The notes beneath the pieces are model-generated. The model was not told where the DNA came from and made no database searches. It saw only the letters and a program-made list of their open reading frames with translations. A DNA stretch of 64,000 bases from Cyanidium caldarium (Eukaryota; Rhodophyta; Bangiophyceae; Cyanidiales; Cyanidiaceae), in the NCBI GenBank assembly GCA_026184775.1, contig JANCYW010000009.1:124001-188000 (forward strand). Reading direction: 5' to 3'. Below, piece by piece: positions 36,186 to 46,022 of this stretch. A program made the translations under genes and the position numbers. Numbering within the stretch: position 1 is the first letter of the stretch; each line of letters starts with the position of its first letter.

Positions 36186-37565
36186 ATGGCGACCCAGGAG
36201 GCAGAACCGTCCTTCTCCCTATTACCGCATGCGGCGGTGGCGGCGGTAGATGCCAGTATCGAGGAGAAGCTGCGCTTGCAGATCGAGTTCTACCTGTCCG
36301 ACTCGAATCTGCCGCGGGACAAGTTCTTGCGGGCGCGGGTGGAGGCCGACCCCGAGGGGTATGTGGACTTGGCGCTGCTGAACACCTTCAAGCGGATGCA
36401 GGTTCTGCATAGCGATGTACAGGCGATAGCGCGGGCGCTGCAGTCGTCCGACCTGGTGGAATTGAGTGCGGACCGGCTGCGGGTGCGACGACGGCGGCCG
36501 CTGCCCGCCGAGGACACCAGCAAGCGGCGGTCGGTATATGTGAAGGGGTTTCCACCGGGCGATCCGCAGAGCTGTGAGCCGCAGCTAGAGCAAGTGGCCC
36601 GATTCTTCAGCCAGTTCGGTCGGGTGGTGTCGGTGCGCATGCGACGCAAGCGAGTGCGCGGAGCTGTCCGGGGGACGACGCCCTCCGAGGCGAGCGATGA
36701 GGAGGGCGAGGAGGACGGAAAGCCTCGAAATGAGGTGAGCGCCGGGGGCAACGGCGCCACTTTGTCCACATCTCCAGAGCGATCGCCATCGCGTCTCATC
36801 TTCAAAGGCAGCGTGTTCGTGGAGTTGGACTCGGAGGACGCGGTGCAGCGGCTGCTGGAGCGTCATGCGCGCGAGCCGCTGCAATGGCCGGAAGCGTCGG
36901 CACCGTTCTTAATCGAGAGCAAGGCAGCGTATTACAAGCGCAAGCACGACGAGAGCAAGCAGGTCAAGAGAACGCGCAAACAGGCCAAACAGAGAGCCAC
37001 TCCGAAATCGGACACCAAGGCGGAGACGCCCAGTCGCAAACGCCTAGCGGCTGACGTGGAGCTGTTGCGCGCGGATGCACCGGCGGTGTCTGCCCCAGAG
37101 ACCGGCAGCAGCAGCAGCAGCAGCGACGACAACGACGACGACGACAACGACGACAACGAGTCGGTCGACGAGAGCGAGGGCGAACGCACCTACGAGCCCG
37201 GACTGGTGCTGCATATGGACGGCATCGGTGCTTCGTGCGACCGCGAGGAAGTGCGCGAGTCGTTGAGCAAGTTTGGTGAGCTCGGCTGGGTGGATTATTT
37301 GCGCGGCGACAGCTCTGGCCATGCGCGGTTCGTGCAGAGCGGCGCGGCGGCCACCGCGGCTTCCGCCTCACTCGAGCTGGGCGGTCAAACGGCAGCGCTG
37401 CGGGTGCTCCAAGGCGACGAAGAGAGAGCGTATTGGCAGAAACTGTGGGAAGCGCAGGACGCCATCCGGACGGCGGAGAGGCGCAAGAAACAGCGCGCCG
37501 ACAAGGCCAAGAAAGTGCGCGAGAAGATGCGCAAGTACGGTCGCCGCAAAGTACGTCGCACCTAG
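36186..37565 (+). CDS. La RNA-binding protein
   Basis: The 459-residue product has a La motif (about 21-105, LRLQIEFYLSDSNLPRDKFL, VDLALLNTFKRMQ), RRM1 (about 118-240, SVYVKGFP with an acidic/Gly insertion around 168-203), a Lys/Arg-rich linker, an acidic Ser/Asp tract and RRM2 (about 340-430, LVLHMDGIGASCDREEVRE), ending in a basic tail (KKVREKMRKYGRRK). La binds 3' UUU ends of pol III transcripts and guards them during maturation. It is a genuine La, not a LARP, because both RRMs and the tail are present. The acidic run includes a (GAC)n-type repeat around 37125-37165. Confidence 0.92.
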   Translation: MATQEAEPSFSLLPHAAVAAVDASIEEKLRLQIEFYLSDSNLPRDKFLRARVEADPEGYVDLALLNTFKRMQVLHSDVQAIARALQSSDLVELSADRLRVRRRRPLPAEDTSKRRSVYVKGFPPGDPQSCEPQLEQVARFFSQFGRVVSVRMRRKRVRGAVRGTTPSEASDEEGEEDGKPRNEVSAGGNGATLSTSPERSPSRLIFKGSVFVELDSEDAVQRLLERHAREPLQWPEASAPFLIESKAAYYKRKHDESKQVKRTRKQAKQRATPKSDTKAETPSRKRLAADVELLRADAPAVSAPETGSSSSSSDDNDDDDNDDNESVDESEGERTYEPGLVLHMDGIGASCDREEVRESLSKFGELGWVDYLRGDSSGHARFVQSGAAATAASASLELGGQTAALRVLQGDEERAYWQKLWEAQDAIRTAERRKKQRADKAKKVREKMRKYGRRKVRRT

Positions 37566-37770
37566 CAGCAACGACCCAGAAGAGGTCGGTGGCGTTGCGG
37601 TGGATGCCAGTGCTCCGCATTCCCATTGTCGCTAAATGTCCTCGTCCGGTCGACCCGGTGGAGCGCCGTCCCGTCTGCGTCATACCGTCGTTCCTCCGAC
37701 CGCGGCGCACGGACTTGTGCCGCAGAATTCGAGCTTGTCGCCAACACACAGGATGCTTGGATAAGCCAGC

Positions 37771-39558
37771 ATGTCTGTCGTCGGGAATTCCGGCGGGAAC
37801 GATCCCGAATGGCCACGCCAACTTCCATCGAAGTGGAGCAACCTCTCCAGCACCGACCCGCTCAACAGCTTGCAACACGCCCTGCAACACCTCATCGGCG
37901 GGCAACTGGGGGCGGCGGCGCCGGGCGAACGACCGGCCGGAGCGGTGCACGCTTTCAGCGCGGAGGTGAATGTGGACGCGGTGTGCCGCGCGGCAGTCGA
38001 GAGCCTGGCCCGTCTCCGACGCGTCGGTGAGCGATGCCGCGCTGCACGCCGCACCGCTGCGCCTGCCGACCGCCCCTCCCCGTTACGCTCGGAATACCTC
38101 TCCAAGTATCGACAGTGGCAAGACACGCAGGCGATATTGCAGGAGTGCGCTCGACGACTGTGGTCGGCCGATCGACTCTCCTCCGAGCAGCAACGGTGTC
38201 GACAGAACTTGCGCGCCCTAGCCGCCCGCCTGCCCGGCCTGGAGTATTTCGAGGACCACAGCGCCGACCACGAGACCATCACCCTCAGCAGTCGGACGGT
38301 GCTGGTAGATGTGGATGTGGAGACGCGGCAGGCCACGGTGCGGTACACCAGCGATGACGGCGCAGAGCATCCGGACCCGTATGCCGAGCGCGACCTGCGG
38401 GCGCTGCTGGCGGCCGGCGATTATCGCACGCTGGGCGCACGGCTACAGACGCTGCTGGAGTTGGAGCGATTGGGCGCGACGCTATCGAATGTGGGTGCGG
38501 AGCATTTGCGCGGCGAGCTGGTGCGCCTGAACGATGCACTGGGTGCGCGAGTGCCGGCGGCGGAGGAGGTGCCGTGGACGGAGGCAGTGGAACCGTGGCC
38601 GATAACGTACTCGCGCGCCACCGACGGCGTCCGACTGCATTACGACGCGACTCCGGAGCTGCGATGGGACCACGAGGTGCAGCGAGAGCTGACGATGGGC
38701 ATGCGGTCGCATCCTGGTTGGCGACACGTCGCGGTGCGCGTGGAGGATGCCTGGCCCGATGCGGAGCATCGCTTTGTGCTGTGCTTGCCGACGCCGCTAC
38801 CCACATATCGAGCGCTGTGGAGGAGTGTGTTGGGAGACGAGAAGGCGACCGATGGCGAGGTGAGCATCGCAGCGCTGTTGCGGCTGTGCGCGTGGTCACA
38901 GCGCCATCCGCCGCATGGGCGTATCGATGCGGCCAATGCATCGCATGCACGGCCGCGGCACTCGATCGCCGATGGCGGCATCGTCTGTCATCACGACCCA
39001 CAGGGGATGGAGGCAGTGGCGACGGGTGCGGCCACGGAGATGCGTGATGCACTGCGCGAACTGAGCTTTCGCACGGACGTGTCGACCACGCCGAGTGTGC
39101 TGCTGGTGCAGCGCATTCCGTTTATCAGCGCCGATGCGGCACTGCGAGCGGTGGAACGCGTCCGACAACAACATCTGTACAATGACCTGCTGGAGAGTAT
39201 GTTCAGCGCGCGGACCATGCCAACGGAGGCCGGGGTGGTGCTGGGCGACCACCGCGGGGCCGTCGCTGCACACGACACCCGTACACTGCTCTGGGAGGTG
39301 CAAGTATCCAGCACGGTGCACGACGACGTCCTCGTGCTCAACCTAGCGTGGGATGCCGGTGCCACCCCACTGCAAGCACCATCACGGCGAACGTCCACGG
39401 TGCCCACCGCCGACACCATACACATTCTGGTGCATCGCGATGGGTGCATTCGGGCGCAGCGCAACGGACGCGACCACCCCGTGTTGACCCAGTTGCTGCA
39501 GCTGTCGCGGGATGTGCCCGAGTCGTTGGTGATGCTCTACGCGCCGCAACCCGCTTAG
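37771..39558 (+). CDS. MED1: Probable Mediator subunit MED1
   Basis: The 595-residue product resembles MED1 in two places. Near 165-240 it has TVLVDVDVETRQATVRYT, then a YAERDLRALLAAGDYRTLG segment like the MED1 'LREKNF..F..HL' helix. Near 450-560 it has VLLVQRIPFISADAAL, a 'RQQHLYNDLLESMF' helix and LLWEVQVSSTVHDDVLVLNL. The order and spacing match the MED1 N-terminal half. MED1 is the Mediator head/middle-edge subunit used by activators; plants generally lack it, so its presence would be informative. Similarity is moderate and was judged by eye, so the identity is not certain. There is no C-terminal disordered tail as in animals. Confidence 0.6.
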   Translation: MSVVGNSGGNDPEWPRQLPSKWSNLSSTDPLNSLQHALQHLIGGQLGAAAPGERPAGAVHAFSAEVNVDAVCRAAVESLARLRRVGERCRAARRTAAPADRPSPLRSEYLSKYRQWQDTQAILQECARRLWSADRLSSEQQRCRQNLRALAARLPGLEYFEDHSADHETITLSSRTVLVDVDVETRQATVRYTSDDGAEHPDPYAERDLRALLAAGDYRTLGARLQTLLELERLGATLSNVGAEHLRGELVRLNDALGARVPAAEEVPWTEAVEPWPITYSRATDGVRLHYDATPELRWDHEVQRELTMGMRSHPGWRHVAVRVEDAWPDAEHRFVLCLPTPLPTYRALWRSVLGDEKATDGEVSIAALLRLCAWSQRHPPHGRIDAANASHARPRHSIADGGIVCHHDPQGMEAVATGAATEMRDALRELSFRTDVSTTPSVLLVQRIPFISADAALRAVERVRQQHLYNDLLESMFSARTMPTEAGVVLGDHRGAVAAHDTRTLLWEVQVSSTVHDDVLVLNLAWDAGATPLQAPSRRTSTVPTADTIHILVHRDGCIRAQRNGRDHPVLTQLLQLSRDVPESLVMLYAPQPA

Positions 39559-39572
39559 TGTCGTTCACCCGC

Positions 39573-41558
39573 TCACGGTTGATAGATGGGCCGCGGGTGA
39601 TGCGACGGACCGGCCGACGCGTGCACGCGCCGTCGATACGACAGCTGCACCTGCCACTTGGGCTGGCCCGCATCGCTCGCATCCGCGCTCGGCAAACGAT
39701 CGGGCGGCTGCAGCTGCACCACCACTTTGCCGGATCGGCCAAAGGGGCGCGCCAGCCGACCGCGCCAACGCGACTGCGCGCCGGATGCCGCCGGCGCGTC
39801 GCCCTCGGGGGCGCGCGAAACGATCCGCACCTCCATGCCCAGGAACACCTCCAGCGCACGCACGTCCCGATCGAATAGCCCGCGCACCACACATTCGCGA
39901 CCGTCATCGATGACCCGCTCCACGATACCACAACGGCATTTGTTGCGGTACAGCGGCGGCAACGGGTCATCGCCAGCAACCTCCGACAGCGCCCGCAGGA
40001 TGGTGCCGATAAAGGCGATGCGACTCGAGGGCGATCCGCCCGCCGGGGATGCTGCTGTCGCCTCGCCACTCAGGTGCAGGGCGATACAGGTGCGCAGCGG
40101 CGACAGCGATGCATCTGCTATCGACACCGCCGGGAGGAACACCGGTGTCGGCGACGTCAGCAGTGCCCACACGCTCCCGCACTCCTCCTCCGCGGCCGCC
40201 ATTTTGTCCTCCCCATACGCCAGGTGCTCGGGCGGGTAGGTGCTGAGCGCCTCGCACTCGCCGTCCTCACCGGGCGCTCGACAGAGGGCCGCAATGCGCA
40301 CGCGTACCGTCTGCATGCCCACCATGACGTGCAACGACTGTCCGGTGTACGCGATCGGCCGCCGCCGTGTCGATGACGGTGGGGAGTGCGATGCCGACGT
40401 TTCGCCATAGACAACGGCTGCTGCTGCTGCTGCTGCTGCCCGCCGGTATCCGAAATACGCCGGCACCGGTGACAATGCCACCAACAAGCCGTGCGCTGCA
40501 CGGTGGAAGGCAGTGCGCGGCGCCCCGATCAGACCGCGCTCGAACTTGTCATGCAAAGCAGCAGCAGAAGCAGCAGCCCCGTTGGGTGTACGCGTCCCCG
40601 CACCGGCTACACACAACGCCACCCGATCGCCCGCTGCGGCTCGGGGCACTGACCGATGAAACACCTGCATTGACTTGATGCGCAGACCGCCGCCGCCGCC
40701 GCCACTGCTGCTGCTGTCGCCTCGCCGTCGCCCCTCCATCGCCGGAATGAACACCTCCTGTCCCACTTGCGCGCTGCCGCTGAGCACTGTGCCGGTGAAC
40801 ACCGTGCCGTGCCCGCGCACGCTGAAGCCGTGATCCACCGCCACGACCAAGGTACCGCATGCCGCCCATTGCTGTCGCCGCCGCAACAAGCCGTTGCCGA
40901 TGGCAGCGTGCGCCTGGTGCACCAACGCCGCCCGCAGCGCTCCCATCCCACCCGCATCACCGGACATACCGGACGCCATGTCATGAGAATCGGTCGACGG
41001 AGAGCCCTTCTCCACACACGATGTCACCGCCACCGTGCGCACGATGGGAAAGGCGTCGCCGAAGCGGCTCGGGCGCAACGCCACCCGCAGCGCCCTCTCC
41101 AAGCGCCCCACCCGCTCCATCCGATGCGCCGCCCGATCCACCTTGTTCAGTGCCACCACCAACCGATCGGTCAGCACCTCGCCTACCACCAAACACTCCA
41201 CCGTCTGCGCCTGAACGCCCACTGCCGCGTCCACCACCAGCAACATCAAATCCATCACGCTGGCGCCGATCAACACCGTCCGCAACAGCGACGCGTGCCC
41301 CGGACAATCGATCAACGTAAACTGCAGCCCCGCATACCCCGCCAACACCTGCCGCACCTCATCGCCCGTGTCATGCAACGGCACTCGAAAACACGAAAAG
41401 CCCAAATCCAGCGTCACACCCCGTTCCCGACTCGCCGGGTGCTTGTCGAGCGCCGCAGTCGACAGCGTCTCGCTCAGCGCGCGCACCACCGCCGTCTTGC
41501 CCGTGTCCACGTGACCCATCACCGCCACGTTGACATTCCACCAAGGCAATTCTTTCAT
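39573..41558 (-). CDS. EEFSEC: Selenocysteine-specific elongation factor (SelB/EEFSEC)
   Basis: The 661-residue GTPase opens with VNVAVMGHVDTGKTAVVRAL and STAALDKHPASRERGVTLDL, a stretch typical of EEFSEC and not of EF1A. G3 is LIDCPGHASL and G4 is LNKVD. Domain 2 has VVAVDHGFSVRGHGTVFTGT and FHRSVPRAAAGDRVALC; domain 3 and a C-terminal barrel follow, with RNKCRCGIVERVI and VRIVSRAPEG. EEFSEC delivers Sec-tRNA to UGA codons carrying a SECIS. Two low-complexity patches interrupt it: Ser/Gly (near 270) and an Ala run coded by (GCT)n at 40417-40439. Its presence implies a working selenoproteome. Confidence 0.94.
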   Translation of the reverse strand: MKELPWWNVNVAVMGHVDTGKTAVVRALSETLSTAALDKHPASRERGVTLDLGFSCFRVPLHDTGDEVRQVLAGYAGLQFTLIDCPGHASLLRTVLIGASVMDLMLLVVDAAVGVQAQTVECLVVGEVLTDRLVVALNKVDRAAHRMERVGRLERALRVALRPSRFGDAFPIVRTVAVTSCVEKGSPSTDSHDMASGMSGDAGGMGALRAALVHQAHAAIGNGLLRRRQQWAACGTLVVAVDHGFSVRGHGTVFTGTVLSGSAQVGQEVFIPAMEGRRRGDSSSSGGGGGGLRIKSMQVFHRSVPRAAAGDRVALCVAGAGTRTPNGAAASAAALHDKFERGLIGAPRTAFHRAAHGLLVALSPVPAYFGYRRAAAAAAAAVVYGETSASHSPPSSTRRRPIAYTGQSLHVMVGMQTVRVRIAALCRAPGEDGECEALSTYPPEHLAYGEDKMAAAEEECGSVWALLTSPTPVFLPAVSIADASLSPLRTCIALHLSGEATAASPAGGSPSSRIAFIGTILRALSEVAGDDPLPPLYRNKCRCGIVERVIDDGRECVVRGLFDRDVRALEVFLGMEVRIVSRAPEGDAPAASGAQSRWRGRLARPFGRSGKVVVQLQPPDRLPSADASDAGQPKWQVQLSYRRRVHASAGPSHHPRPIYQP

Positions 41559-41736
41559 AGGAAGTCGATCTGGAAGGGGTAAGAAAGTGGTTCATGCCCG
41601 GCAATAGTGGCACTTTCCTCTGCACCCATGCACCCACGCCCGCTCTGCCCCCCATGGCCCGTCCGGTGGCGGTCCCTTCGACGCGTCTGCCGATCGCGTC
41701 GCCTGCACGCGTTCCCAATCGCAGCGGTCGTCGTCG

Positions 41737-43428
41737 ATGTCGTCGTCGTCGTCGTCGTCGGGTCTGGGAAAGCGGGCAGGGGTCCGCGGGAGCGCGTCAA
41801 GGCGGTGTCCGTCGTGGAGGCGCGAAGAGGAGGGGTCGGAGCAGAGGAGTGTGGAGGGGCGGAAGGAAAATGGGATGGGTGTTCAGTGTGTCGAACGAGG
41901 TCGGTCACACCGGAGGGGATCGCGTGGCCGCGCGACGACATCGGCCGTGGTGGGTGGGGCCGGCTGGGTGTTGCCCGCGGCGTCGGGGCTACCGTGGAGT
42001 GCGCGAAGTGTGGATCGAGTGGGTGCGGGACGATCCGATCGGCGGCGGTGTCGTCGGTGGAAGCGAGGCCGTGTCTCTTGGGTCTGTCGGGGGCACGGCG
42101 TGAACGGTGCAGGGAGTGACCGGTGGATCGTGCGGGAGGCCACCGTCGGTGTGGCTCGGCCGCCGAGCACCGCACTGCGATTTGCCTGCATCGGTGACGT
42201 GCACAATTTGTGGTCTGCGGACGATGAGCGACTGTTGCGAGAGGTGGTGCGGCCGGACGTGGTGCTGTTCGTGGGCGACTACGGCGACGAGAATGTGGGG
42301 CTGGTGCGGTCGGTGGCGGCCAGTGCCGCTCGACTGACCGCCCTGGGGGACGCTAACATGCCGTCTGCCCACCGCGTGCGCACTGTGGCCGCCATACTGG
42401 GCAATCACGACGCGTGGTATACGGCGACGGCCCGCGGTCGCCGTGCCAGCCCCTACAACCACGACATGGAGGACCGCGTGCGGGAGCAGCTGCAAGCGCT
42501 GCGACATATCGACGTCGGTTACGGTACGCGCCGTGTGCCGCTCACCTCCATGCCGGGAGCGGCCTCGTTGTCTATTGTGGGCGGTCGTCCGTTCTCCTGG
42601 GGTGGCCCGTTCTGGAAGCCGTTCGACTTTTATCAGCAGTATTATCGTGTGCGCGACATGCGGCAGTCAGCCGAACGCATTGTGCAGGCGGCAGAATGTG
42701 CCATGCGACAGGAGGCGATGAGGATGGACGGCGGGACGGGCGGCAGTCGGGCCGCCTCGTCCGCGTCCCCGCCGCCCGACACGCACAACCTGGTGTTTCT
42801 GGCGCACAACGGTCCGTACGGGCTGGGCGACCGGGCGTCCAGCATATGCGGGCGCGACTTTGTCACCCCGTACGATTCCGGCGAACCGAGCGGCGACTTT
42901 GGCTGCCCCGACTTGCAACAGGCTATCGCACAGCTGAAGCAGCGGTCGTCGCGCGCCGGACCGCATGCCGCCGCCACCGCGCGCGTGCACGTGCCGCTGT
43001 GCGTGTTCGGCCACATGCACGAGGCGCTCTTCCATGGCGCGAGCAGCATCCAGCGCAACATGGTGACCGAGCGGGACGGCACGGTGTACGTGAACACCGC
43101 CGTCGTGCCGCGCATCCGCGACGCCAGCAACACCACCGACATGCGACGGGTGCTCGGCCTGCCGCCGCCGGCCATCCCGCACACCGTGCTGACGCGCGCC
43201 GCCTGGCACCAGTTTACGGTCATCGACACCTGTTGGCCGGCTTCGCATGCCGCCGACGAGGATGGCGAGCGACACCCGGCCACCTCCCGTCCCGGTCAAC
43301 TGCACGTGCAACGGGTGATGCAGTGTTGGCTGTCGGACCACCGACCCGACACCGCCAGCCTCACCCGCGTGCTCTACCAGGCGCCAGCGCCGATGCGGCA
43401 ACCTGCCGCCTACGGAGTGGCGGAATAG
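41737..43428 (+). CDS. Cyanobacterial-type metallophosphoesterase
   Basis: The catalytic part starts near residue 148: FACIGDVHNLW, VVLFVGDYGDENVGLVR, AAILGNHDAWYTAT, NLVFLAHNGPYGLG and VFGHMHEALF. These are the five metallophosphoesterase motifs with wording close to TIGR04168, a family shared by cyanobacteria and plastid-bearing eukaryotes. The substrate is unknown. The first 130 residues are Ser/Arg/Gly-rich, beginning with a Ser run coded by a TCG repeat. They could be a plastid transit peptide or partly untranslated. In-frame ATGs at 41737 and 41875 are both possible. It starts 178 bp from the divergent EEFSEC. Confidence 0.82.
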   Translation: MSSSSSSSGLGKRAGVRGSASRRCPSWRREEEGSEQRSVEGRKENGMGVQCVERGRSHRRGSRGRATTSAVVGGAGWVLPAASGLPWSARSVDRVGAGRSDRRRCRRWKRGRVSWVCRGHGVNGAGSDRWIVREATVGVARPPSTALRFACIGDVHNLWSADDERLLREVVRPDVVLFVGDYGDENVGLVRSVAASAARLTALGDANMPSAHRVRTVAAILGNHDAWYTATARGRRASPYNHDMEDRVREQLQALRHIDVGYGTRRVPLTSMPGAASLSIVGGRPFSWGGPFWKPFDFYQQYYRVRDMRQSAERIVQAAECAMRQEAMRMDGGTGGSRAASSASPPPDTHNLVFLAHNGPYGLGDRASSICGRDFVTPYDSGEPSGDFGCPDLQQAIAQLKQRSSRAGPHAAATARVHVPLCVFGHMHEALFHGASSIQRNMVTERDGTVYVNTAVVPRIRDASNTTDMRRVLGLPPPAIPHTVLTRAAWHQFTVIDTCWPASHAADEDGERHPATSRPGQLHVQRVMQCWLSDHRPDTASLTRVLYQAPAPMRQPAAYGVAE

Positions 43429-43611
43429 TCGGTCGTGTGCGGCTGCTGGATATAAACCGACCTCAACGTCTGCACTGCCTGTTCCGCGGTGTCTACCGCC
43501 ATCCACGCTGGTCTCGGTGCTGCGCGCCGGTCGCGTCGCTCCCTCCGTCTCTCGTCCCGTCCTCGTTGACAACACCCCTTCTCGCTCGCTCGCTCGCTCG
43601 CGCGCCTCTTC

Positions 43612-43716
43612 ATGAAATGGACGCTCCTCCACCGGCACCGCTGCCGCGGGTGCTGGAAGTGTCCGAGTACGCCGCGGCGCGCCTGCGGGAGATCATCGAG
43701 CTGCACGGCGCAGTAG
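43612..43716 (+). other. Short uORF overlapping the POP1 start
   Basis: An ATG five bases before the POP1 ATG, in another frame, opens 34 codons (MKWTLLHRHR...) ending TAG at 43714-43716. Both ATGs lie within ATGAAATGG. It would divert scanning ribosomes unless skipped. Confidence 0.5.
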
Positions 43717-45986
43717 CGACGCCGCGGACTCGCCTCGGTGGGGCGCGCAGTGGCACGCGCACCGTGCGCAACCGCCGGGCGTTTCAGTTGCTGCCGTGGC
43801 ATGCGCGTCGCCGCAGTATGTCGTTCAGCTCGCGGCGGGTGCCGCGGCGGTATCGTCAGGCCGCCGCCGCCGAGCTGGAGCGCCAGGCGGCGGCGCTGAC
43901 CGTGCCGAGTCGACAGCACCGCGCGGTGTCCAAGCAGCGCCGGCGCACGCGCCGCTACTACCGCCGCAGCGGTTGGTTGCTAGAGGCGCGCGCCCGCAAG
44001 GCCGCCGAGCGCGGCTGGCTGGAGACGCACGTATGGCACGCCAAGCGCATGCACATGGTGCGGCCGGCGTGGGGCGGCGTGATAGCGCTGGAGCCGTGCG
44101 ACCGCGGCGTGCGCAGTTTCTGGCGATGTGTGGCGCACACGCGCGGCCCGATGACCCGCGAGGACGGCAGTTATGCGTGCGCGCTATATGACGCGTCGTG
44201 GCAGCGGGTGGTGGAGGTGCACACGACCACCGACAGCATGGAGGCGCTGGAGCGAGTGCTGAGCGCGGAGACCGCGCGGCAGCTGCAGACGGCGGCAGTG
44301 GCCAGCGGTCGCAAACGTCTCAGCGGAGTGTGCATTCGAGACGCGGATGCTCGAGTGCTGGCGGCCCAGGTGGAGGTGCTTTGTCCACCGCGGCCGCCGC
44401 GCGATACGCTGTGGCTGGTGGTGCACCCGGCCAGTGTACAGGCGGTGTTGGATGCGTGGAAGGCGGTTCCATCGGGCACCCTGGGCGATGACGCCAGGGA
44501 GAGGCCACGGGCGTATCCGTTGGCGGACGGTTTTGTCCGTCTTGAATTGTACGGCGCGCGTTCAACGCAAGTGCTGTATCGGGTGTTGCGGAATGCGCGA
44601 GCACACGGACCGGGATGGGCGACATTGGAAGCGGCGGCCATGCAAGGCATCTCGGCGGACAGCGTGGCGGCCAACACGATGCTGGAGGTGTGTTGTGAGG
44701 ATCCGCGCGTGCATTACCCGCCGCGTGCCCAGCGGCCGTCTGCGTCCGGGCGCGGCGATGCGGTCGACGCAAACTATGCTCAGTTTATGCGCTCGGAAAG
44801 TGATGATGATGGTGGTGGTGGTGGTGGTGGTGGTGGTGGTGGTGGGAGAGAGGGCGCCGTCGCAGTGGAAGATCCCGGTTGTCATCCGGCATGCCCGTCC
44901 CTGTTCGACGCGGCGGCGCGCGCGGCGGTGCGACAGCCGGTCGCCGAGCGACTGTTGAACGAGCGGCGGCGGGCGCGCTGGCGGCGAGCGGCGGTCGCCC
45001 AACTGCTGCACCCGTTGCCGCAGCAGGCGAATGCCATGGCCGGGGTGCGGCCGCGCCCTTCCGACTCGGATACCGATGCAAAGGCCACCGTTCAGCGGGT
45101 GCCGTTGCTGCTGATGCAACGACCGGCGACATCGGTGCGCCGCATCGATTGCGGCTGGGACGTGCTCCTCCCCTGCGGCTGGGCGATGGCGTTCTGGACG
45201 TCGCTGGTGTATGCGGGCGCGCGGGCGGTGGGGTTGCGCGAGCGCCGCTTCCTGTATCACGAGGCCGGTCGCAGCCACTTTCCCGAGGACTACATCGACT
45301 GCCCGGTGGCGTACGGCCCGCACGCCGAACAGCAGGTGGCCGCGGCACAGGCGAGCTGGTCGCGGCGACCACCGGGCAAACGAGTGAACGCGGTACTGTT
45401 GCGGGTGCCGCAGCCGTTTGGCGTCCTCGATTGGGCGCGCGGGCACTGGGGCACGGCGGAAGGGCAGGAGGAAGAGGGAGTGAGCGGTAGTGACGAGCCG
45501 GCCGCGGCCGCGTCACCGGTTGTGGTGCGGGTGATTCGCAGTGCGGCGGATCAGCAGGCGTACGAACAGGCCGTTCGAATGTCGCACCCGACTCGGCACG
45601 GGCACTGGCGCTGGTTCACCCGCGTGCAGGTGATACCGCTGGGCAAGTCGCGGTTGGCAGCGCCAGCCCTGATCTGCGCACCACTGTCCACCGATATGCG
45701 CGTGTTTGCTGGCAGGCGTCACGAGTTCGAAGGAGAAGACGACGGCCGCTCTCCGCAGCCACTGGTGGAAACGCCGGGTCGACCGGGCGATGCGATGCCC
45801 ACGCGCCCGCTGATCGGACGCGTGACCAACAGCGCCTTCTCCCTCAGCGGCGGTGGCATACGCGCCTTTGGCTACGTGCGGACCGACGCCATGCGGCCCG
45901 GAAACACGCAGCAAGTGCTGGTGCGTAACGTCACCTGCCGCCGCTATCGCCCGGCGCGCATCGTCACCCATTACGAACCGGCGTAA
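43617..45986 (+). CDS. POP1: Ribonuclease P/MRP subunit POP1
   Basis: The 789-residue product has the POP1 N-terminal region (LPWHARRRSMSFSSRRVPRR, VWHAKRMHMVRPAWG), the middle region with SVAANTMLEV, and a POPLD-like block (IDCGWDVLLPCGWAMAFWTS, VYAGARAVGLRERRF), ending in a C-terminal fold with GYVRTDA. POP1 is the largest protein of RNase P and RNase MRP, which process tRNA and rRNA precursors. An 11-to-12-residue Gly run encoded by (GGT)n at 44811-44844 lies in an acidic-glycine linker. The ATG at 43617 is used; an out-of-frame ATG precedes it at 43612. Confidence 0.94.
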   Translation: MDAPPPAPLPRVLEVSEYAAARLREIIELHGAVATPRTRLGGARSGTRTVRNRRAFQLLPWHARRRSMSFSSRRVPRRYRQAAAAELERQAAALTVPSRQHRAVSKQRRRTRRYYRRSGWLLEARARKAAERGWLETHVWHAKRMHMVRPAWGGVIALEPCDRGVRSFWRCVAHTRGPMTREDGSYACALYDASWQRVVEVHTTTDSMEALERVLSAETARQLQTAAVASGRKRLSGVCIRDADARVLAAQVEVLCPPRPPRDTLWLVVHPASVQAVLDAWKAVPSGTLGDDARERPRAYPLADGFVRLELYGARSTQVLYRVLRNARAHGPGWATLEAAAMQGISADSVAANTMLEVCCEDPRVHYPPRAQRPSASGRGDAVDANYAQFMRSESDDDGGGGGGGGGGGGREGAVAVEDPGCHPACPSLFDAAARAAVRQPVAERLLNERRRARWRRAAVAQLLHPLPQQANAMAGVRPRPSDSDTDAKATVQRVPLLLMQRPATSVRRIDCGWDVLLPCGWAMAFWTSLVYAGARAVGLRERRFLYHEAGRSHFPEDYIDCPVAYGPHAEQQVAAAQASWSRRPPGKRVNAVLLRVPQPFGVLDWARGHWGTAEGQEEEGVSGSDEPAAAASPVVVRVIRSAADQQAYEQAVRMSHPTRHGHWRWFTRVQVIPLGKSRLAAPALICAPLSTDMRVFAGRRHEFEGEDDGRSPQPLVETPGRPGDAMPTRPLIGRVTNSAFSLSGGGIRAFGYVRTDAMRPGNTQQVLVRNVTCRRYRPARIVTHYEPA
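44811..44844 (+). repeat. (GGT)n microsatellite in POP1
   Basis: Eleven uninterrupted GGT triplets in frame encode a Gly run. The tract is in the linker, not in a conserved block. Confidence 0.95.
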
Positions 45987-46022
45987 ACGGTGGCCCATTC
46001 GCTGCAGCCACCTCCCCCGAGT

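Noticed and set aside
43581-43602. (CTCG)n run before POP1 as a regulatory element
   Set aside because: It is a simple repeat of about five units in a GC-rich leader with no supporting evidence.
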